Position numbers and translations under genes: made by a program
Notes under the pieces: generated by a model
Seen by the model: the letters and a program-made list of their open reading frames with translations, nothing else
Told to the model about the DNA's origin: nothing
Databases searched by the model: none
In this document: positions 60,239 through 64,000 of the stretch, piece by piece
Layout: every line of letters begins with the position of its first letter
Numbering within the stretch: position 1 is the stretch's first letter
Origin: a bacterium
Lineage (GTDB): Bacteria > SAR324 > XYD2-FULL-50-16
Assembly: GCA_018829445.1 (NCBI GenBank)
Contig: JAHJTV010000006.1
Span: 62,001-126,000 of the forward strand
DNA: 64,000 nt
Reading direction: 5' to 3'

Positions 60239-62106
60239 AGAAAACAGGCATCACTAAATTGATCCGGGTAAGTGAGCAATCATTGGCTTATTTTTCACTC
60301 TTCCTACTGGCACTTTTCCCAATCTGTGAAATAGTAGCGCGTGGAATCTTTCAAACCGGAGTTCCGGGTTCAAGCGAGTATATCCGACATTTGGTATTAC
60401 TGGTCACATTTTTAGGGGGCATGATCACTTCCAGGGAAAAACGGCACTTGTCTTTAGTAGCCGGGATCAATGCATTTAAGGCCCCGTGGAAATCGAGAAT
60501 AATAAGGATAACAGCGATAATTTCCTCTTCTGTATGTTGGACTCTTTTCTGGAGTTCCCTGTCCATGACTCTGATCGGTTTTGGTGAAGAGCAGAAGATT
60601 GGGATTCTGCCCATTCAAGTTTTTATTCTAGTCCTACCGGTTGGTTATGGAGCAATGGCTGCCAGGTTTAATTGGGTTTTCTCGGGATTAAAAAATATAA
60701 CTCTCGCCACGGTGACTGGTTTTGCTATTGGATTGCTCTTTTCATTGGCTCCATTGCTCAACATTCTGGACAGCATTCCCGTCAATCTCTCAGTAGCGCT
60801 GCATGAAAACCTGGAATACGTAGCCTCTTTAACACCCTCACTGGCAGTTCCCGCCATTGTTGTGCTTGCAGTATCTATCCTGGTTGGAACCCCCATTTTT
60901 GTTGTTTTGGGAGGGGTCGCCTTTTTTCTTTTCCTCCACAATGGCGGGGCTTTAGAAAGCATCCCCAATGAATCCTACACCATGCTGATCAACCATTCCA
61001 TCCCCGCTATCCCACTGTTTACATTTGCCGGATTCATACTGTCAGAAAGCAAGTCCGGAGAGCGACTTGTAGGTTTATTCAGATCACTGTTCGGCTGGCT
61101 GCCTGGCGGTATGGCAATCATGGCGATACTGGTCTGCGCTTTTTTTACAACCTTCACGGGGGCATCAGGCGTAACAATATTGGCTTTGGGAGGTCTGCTT
61201 TCGTTTATTCTGATTAAAGGTGACTACAAAGAAGGTTTTACACACGGGTTGCTCACTTCGTCCGGTCATATCGGACTGATGTTTCCACCAAGTCTGACAA
61301 TTATACTTTATGGTGTTGTTGCCCAGATTAGTATTAAAGACATGTTCATTGGCGGTTTGATCCCCGGTTTGGTTACCATACTGATCATGTCCCTTTATTG
61401 TGTGTCTATAGCGACAAAACAGAAAATCAAAAGGGTTCCATTTGAAATGACGGAGGTTATTTCAGCTGCTCGAGAATCCGTTTGGGATATATTACTTCCG
61501 GTTATTCTGCTTTGCGGATTTTTTGGGGGATATATTACTATCGTAGAAACCGGTGCGGTAGCGGTGCTGTATTCGCTTTTGGTTGCCTTGTTCCTTCACC
61601 GAGACATTAAGTTCAACGACATACCCGGGATTATGCTCAGCTGCCTTCCCATCATCGGTGGAGTGCTGGTAATTCTGGCGAGTTCCAAAGGGCTGTCCTA
61701 CTTTATTGTCGATGCCGAAATCCCCATGAATCTCAGTGGCTGGGTCAAGGAGCATATCCATTCAAAACTGGTCTTTTTGATCCTGTTGAATGTCGCTTTA
61801 CTGATTACCGGATGTTTGATGGACATATTTTCTGCCATTATGGTTGTCGTTCCGCTAATACTGCCTTTGGGCGTCCTCTTTGGAGTTCATCCCATTCATC
61901 TTGGTATTATTTTTCTTTCTAATATGGAACTGGGATACCTGACCCCACCTGTAGGACTTAATCTGTTTCTGGCGTCCTACCGTTTCGACAAACCTCTGGG
62001 AGAAATCTATCTGAATGTACTGCCTTTCCTGCTGATTCTCATCGTTAAAGTCCTGCTGATTACCTATATTCCCTGGATTACCTTATTTCTATTTGATTAT
62101 TTCTAA
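60235..62106 (+). CDS. TRAP transporter fused permease, DctQM
   Basis: A 623-residue fusion. Residues ~1-185 are DctQ-like (four helices, PGSSEYIRHLVLLVTFLGGM). Residues ~200-623 are DctM-like (ILSESKSGERLVGLFRSLFG, GASGVTILALGGLLSFILI, TSSGHIGLMFPPSLTIILYG, ITIVETGAVAVLYSLLVAL, ELGYLTPPVGLNLFLASYRF). Fused QM subunits are typical of the TatT-P-QM systems. Start overlaps the previous stop by 4 bp. Substrate unknown. Confidence 0.92.
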   Translation: MKKTGITKLIRVSEQSLAYFSLFLLALFPICEIVARGIFQTGVPGSSEYIRHLVLLVTFLGGMITSREKRHLSLVAGINAFKAPWKSRIIRITAIISSSVCWTLFWSSLSMTLIGFGEEQKIGILPIQVFILVLPVGYGAMAARFNWVFSGLKNITLATVTGFAIGLLFSLAPLLNILDSIPVNLSVALHENLEYVASLTPSLAVPAIVVLAVSILVGTPIFVVLGGVAFFLFLHNGGALESIPNESYTMLINHSIPAIPLFTFAGFILSESKSGERLVGLFRSLFGWLPGGMAIMAILVCAFFTTFTGASGVTILALGGLLSFILIKGDYKEGFTHGLLTSSGHIGLMFPPSLTIILYGVVAQISIKDMFIGGLIPGLVTILIMSLYCVSIATKQKIKRVPFEMTEVISAARESVWDILLPVILLCGFFGGYITIVETGAVAVLYSLLVALFLHRDIKFNDIPGIMLSCLPIIGGVLVILASSKGLSYFIVDAEIPMNLSGWVKEHIHSKLVFLILLNVALLITGCLMDIFSAIMVVVPLILPLGVLFGVHPIHLGIIFLSNMELGYLTPPVGLNLFLASYRFDKPLGEIYLNVLPFLLILIVKVLLITYIPWITLFLFDYF

Positions 62107-62474
62107 ATCTTCGAGATGGACTTATAAATTGCCTGCTAATTAACTGAGTTGATCCTGTCTGTAGTCGAAACCCTGTTTCCATGGGAGAAGAAAAAATGCA
62201 GGATGGTTATTTCTCACCGTTTGTTATAGATGAATCATGTAAATCAATCTATTCTCATAGAAAGCTCATGTCATCTTCAACATTGCGTTGGGGAGTCACC
62301 TGAGACACTTTTTTACTGTCTCAGCAACTACAGGTTTTTAGGTCGCTAATTTCTTTAAGGTATCTATCTGTATCTATTAAGAAAATTTTTATCCCCCGGA
62401 GTTGCCTTGTGGCACATTTATTGACTATTAATTTTATAGGCCTTTTTAATACCACTCCGAAAAAGTAAAAAACG
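62107..62474. other. Intergenic region with a hairpin
   Basis: About 370 bp. A perfect 8-bp stem (ctgagaca / tgtctcag, 62300-62324) encloses a T-rich 9-nt loop. No T-run follows, so terminator activity is uncertain. No gene was recognised. Confidence 0.45.
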
Positions 62475-63527
62475 ATGCTGAAGAAAAGGGTGATTATTCG
62501 AGTCACAGTCCTATTAGCAGTTTTAGCAATTTTTGCATCCTGTACCCGGCTAAAGATCTATTTGGATCAATCCGGAATTGAGGAAATCGCTGATTCGATT
62601 CTCAGCGATTTCAAAACAGATTCGCAACAAGAACTGACAGACTATCTCTCCAGTTATGATTATCGGCAGGCTGATAACGTTGAGTTCCCACCTGAGATCA
62701 AGCGTGAACCCTTAAAAGATTGGGCTTTGAAGGGGGATTTAACCATGGAACGAATCAGTTTCCCCTCGACCATAAAAAAACGAAATGGTGAAAACGATAT
62801 TGCTCATTTTTATCTTTACCGTAAAAGCAATCTGTCACCTCAAAAAGCGATCTTGTGGATTCCGGGTTTTGGAGTTTCCGATTTTGCCTTCCGATTTATC
62901 AAGGAGTTTTTCTATGCAGAATTGGAAGCCGGTTATGCCATTCTGTTTTACAACATCCCCCACCATCTTAATCGGATTGAAGAGGGATATGAGATGGGAC
63001 AAGGATTGTTTACAGCAAGTCATATTGGAAATCTGGAACTGATTCGCCATGTCTGTTTTGAAATCAACACAGCCTTAGATTTCCTCAAGAAGGAAGATTA
63101 TCAATCTATCAGTGGCTGGGGCGGATCTATTGGCGCCGCTTTTCTCTGGCTTTCCTCCAACAGCTTTGCTTATGATCATCTGACGTTGATGATTCCCATT
63201 GTCGACTGGAACTCTCTTATCTTTCACCCGGCCATGGCTGGCGTAGTAAAAAGTATGGTTCAATCGGGGCTGTCTGAACAACTGATTCGAAAAACCTATG
63301 AAAAAGTTAATCCATACACTATTTCATCCCTCACCGATCCGCAAAACATCCAGATCCTTTATGGTCTTTACGACCAGTTCACGCCGGAAAGCAAAATATT
63401 AAATTTTGCCCGCAAATGGGGCATTACCAATACTCACGGTTACAATGAAAGCCACGCCTCAATCCTCATTAACGATCAAATGTACCGCGACTATGCCCAA
63501 TTTCTCTCAGATCAAAACCAACGGTAA
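62475..63527 (+). CDS. Lipoprotein with alpha/beta-hydrolase fold
   Basis: A 350-residue exported lipoprotein; the lipobox is LAIFASC (Cys at residue 22). A serine-hydrolase core is visible: KAILWIPGFGVSDFAFRFIK as the oxyanion-strand region, ISGWGGSIGAAFLWLSSNSF as the nucleophile elbow (G-G-S-I-G), a late Asp in LYGLYDQFTPES, and the His in THGYNESHASILIND. All three residues of a catalytic triad are therefore present in order. The physiological substrate is unknown; an esterase or peptidase acting at the membrane is plausible. Confidence 0.75.
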   Translation: MLKKRVIIRVTVLLAVLAIFASCTRLKIYLDQSGIEEIADSILSDFKTDSQQELTDYLSSYDYRQADNVEFPPEIKREPLKDWALKGDLTMERISFPSTIKKRNGENDIAHFYLYRKSNLSPQKAILWIPGFGVSDFAFRFIKEFFYAELEAGYAILFYNIPHHLNRIEEGYEMGQGLFTASHIGNLELIRHVCFEINTALDFLKKEDYQSISGWGGSIGAAFLWLSSNSFAYDHLTLMIPIVDWNSLIFHPAMAGVVKSMVQSGLSEQLIRKTYEKVNPYTISSLTDPQNIQILYGLYDQFTPESKILNFARKWGITNTHGYNESHASILINDQMYRDYAQFLSDQNQR

Positions 63528-63649
63528 TATCTCGTCGGCAGCAAACTGTTTTTTTAATATATCGCTTGTACTTGCCTGAAAACATCAAGATTTGAGTGCA
63601 TATCCGCGCTAGTTTTCTATGGGGAGAGTCAACTTCTTTTAGTCAGCTA

Positions 63650-64000
63650 TTATATGTCAAGGTGATACCCCATCAGGTTTTCTTTTTTATAGTCGGGTCT
63701 GTTTTTCAGGGCATTTTGGGTTTCACCGAACACTTTTCGCAGGATAGCAGATTCATTGGCGTTTAGTGATCCTGAGTCATCCTGATACAGATTCCTGATA
63801 TAATCTACAAAGGGACCGGCTGTTCTGACATCATTGTTATAGAGAGCAATATAAAACAACAGCCGTGCGCTTCTGATGGCTACCAGGTTATTGGAAGCAC
63901 TGCGAAACAGTTCTTCGGCTGCTTGTCTGGCTTCTTCAAGATATTCATCGGCTTTTGCTTCATCACCATTACTCATCATGATCTCTGCCAGGGTCAGTTT
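63650..64000 (-). CDS. TPR-like protein, C-terminal part (runs off the window)
   Basis: At least 116 codons open to the right window edge; the ATG at 63979 is internal since the frame continues (KLTLAEI before it). The sequence is helical and repeat-like: AEIMMSNGDEAKADEYLEEA, FRSASNNLVAIRSARLLFYI, VRTAGPFVDYIRNLYQDD. This fits tetratricopeptide-type helical pairs. No specific family can be named. It converges on the hydrolase gene. Confidence 0.55.
   Translation of the reverse strand, partial: KLTLAEIMMSNGDEAKADEYLEEARQAAEELFRSASNNLVAIRSARLLFYIALYNNDVRTAGPFVDYIRNLYQDDSGSLNANESAILRKVFGETQNALKNRPDYKKENLMGYHLDI

Noticed and set aside
1-64000. CRISPR arrays, tRNA and rRNA genes
   Set aside because: No regularly spaced direct repeats and no cloverleaf or rRNA-like stretch were noticed on reading; a covariance-model scan would be decisive.

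Overview
The window looks like a chromosomal segment of an anaerobic, nutrient-scavenging Gram-negative bacterium, most likely Desulfobacterota (deltaproteobacterial) or a close relative. This is inferred from gene content: two TRAP transporters (one of the TatT/TatP/fused-QM type), oxygen-sensitive ferredoxin oxidoreductases (indolepyruvate and aldehyde types), an ADP-forming acyl-CoA synthetase, a LarA-like racemase, a molybdopterin oxidoreductase and large periplasmic-sensor histidine kinases. No rRNA or tRNA gene was recognised, so the taxonomy is open.

Layout. 0-8.2 kb: the end of an acetyl-CoA synthetase, a small membrane metal-hydrolase-like protein, a SpoIIE-type phosphatase, a decayed REP-associated transposase with terminal inverted repeats, a 2Fe-2S ferredoxin/methyltransferase fusion, an SDR fragment, an RlmI-like methyltransferase, a frameshifted solute-binding protein and a ZIP metal transporter. 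9-10.8 kb: an aminotransferase and a decayed copy of its 3' end. 11.3-18.5 kb: an amino-acid/aryl-pyruvate module, with an ADP-forming acyl-CoA synthetase and FCD-type GntR regulator facing a fused IorA-IorB and an MFS carrier across an AT-rich divergent promoter. 18.6-19.3 kb: a small ORF plus nucleotidyltransferase pair resembling a toxin-antitoxin unit. 19.3-32 kb: a long minus-strand 2-hydroxyacid/aldehyde region with a MoaD-like protein, a tungsten-type aldehyde oxidoreductase whose 5' end is frameshifted at a G6 run, an M29/NicX-like metalloenzyme, a two-subunit UxaA-type lyase, a GlcD-GlcF (YdiJ-like) dehydrogenase, TRAP DctM/Q/P and a LarA-like racemase. The divergent GntR gene at 32.4 kb is preceded by three TGGT-N3-ACCA sites.

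33-37.9 kb: a four-gene redox operon (GntR, molybdopterin oxidoreductase, four-cluster ferredoxin, FAD oxidoreductase). 37.9-40.5 kb: a graveyard of broken mobile and defence genes, comprising an IS5/IS903-type transposase, a MazE-MazF deletion fusion, an ORF6N protein, an AAA ATPase and a possible SnoaL-like tail. 41-48.9 kb: a myo-inositol operon, a LacI regulator with a perfect LacI-type operator followed by iolB, iolC-DUF2090, iolD, iolE and iolG. 49.1-57.7 kb: three consecutive minus-strand histidine kinases. The 1892-residue one carries a family-5 solute-binding domain whose two sequence segments are in swapped order, then three family-3 binding domains. 58.3-62.1 kb: a tightly coupled tatT-tatP-QM TRAP operon. 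62.5-64 kb: a lipoprotein alpha/beta hydrolase and the end of a TPR-like gene.

Working together (inference): TRAP and MFS uptake feeds 2-hydroxyacids, keto acids and inositol into ferredoxin-linked oxidation, with ATP recovered by the ADP-forming synthetase. Each module has its own local repressor with visible candidate operators. The most unusual items are the swapped-order multi-receptor kinase, the AOR frameshift and the in-frame mazEF deletion.
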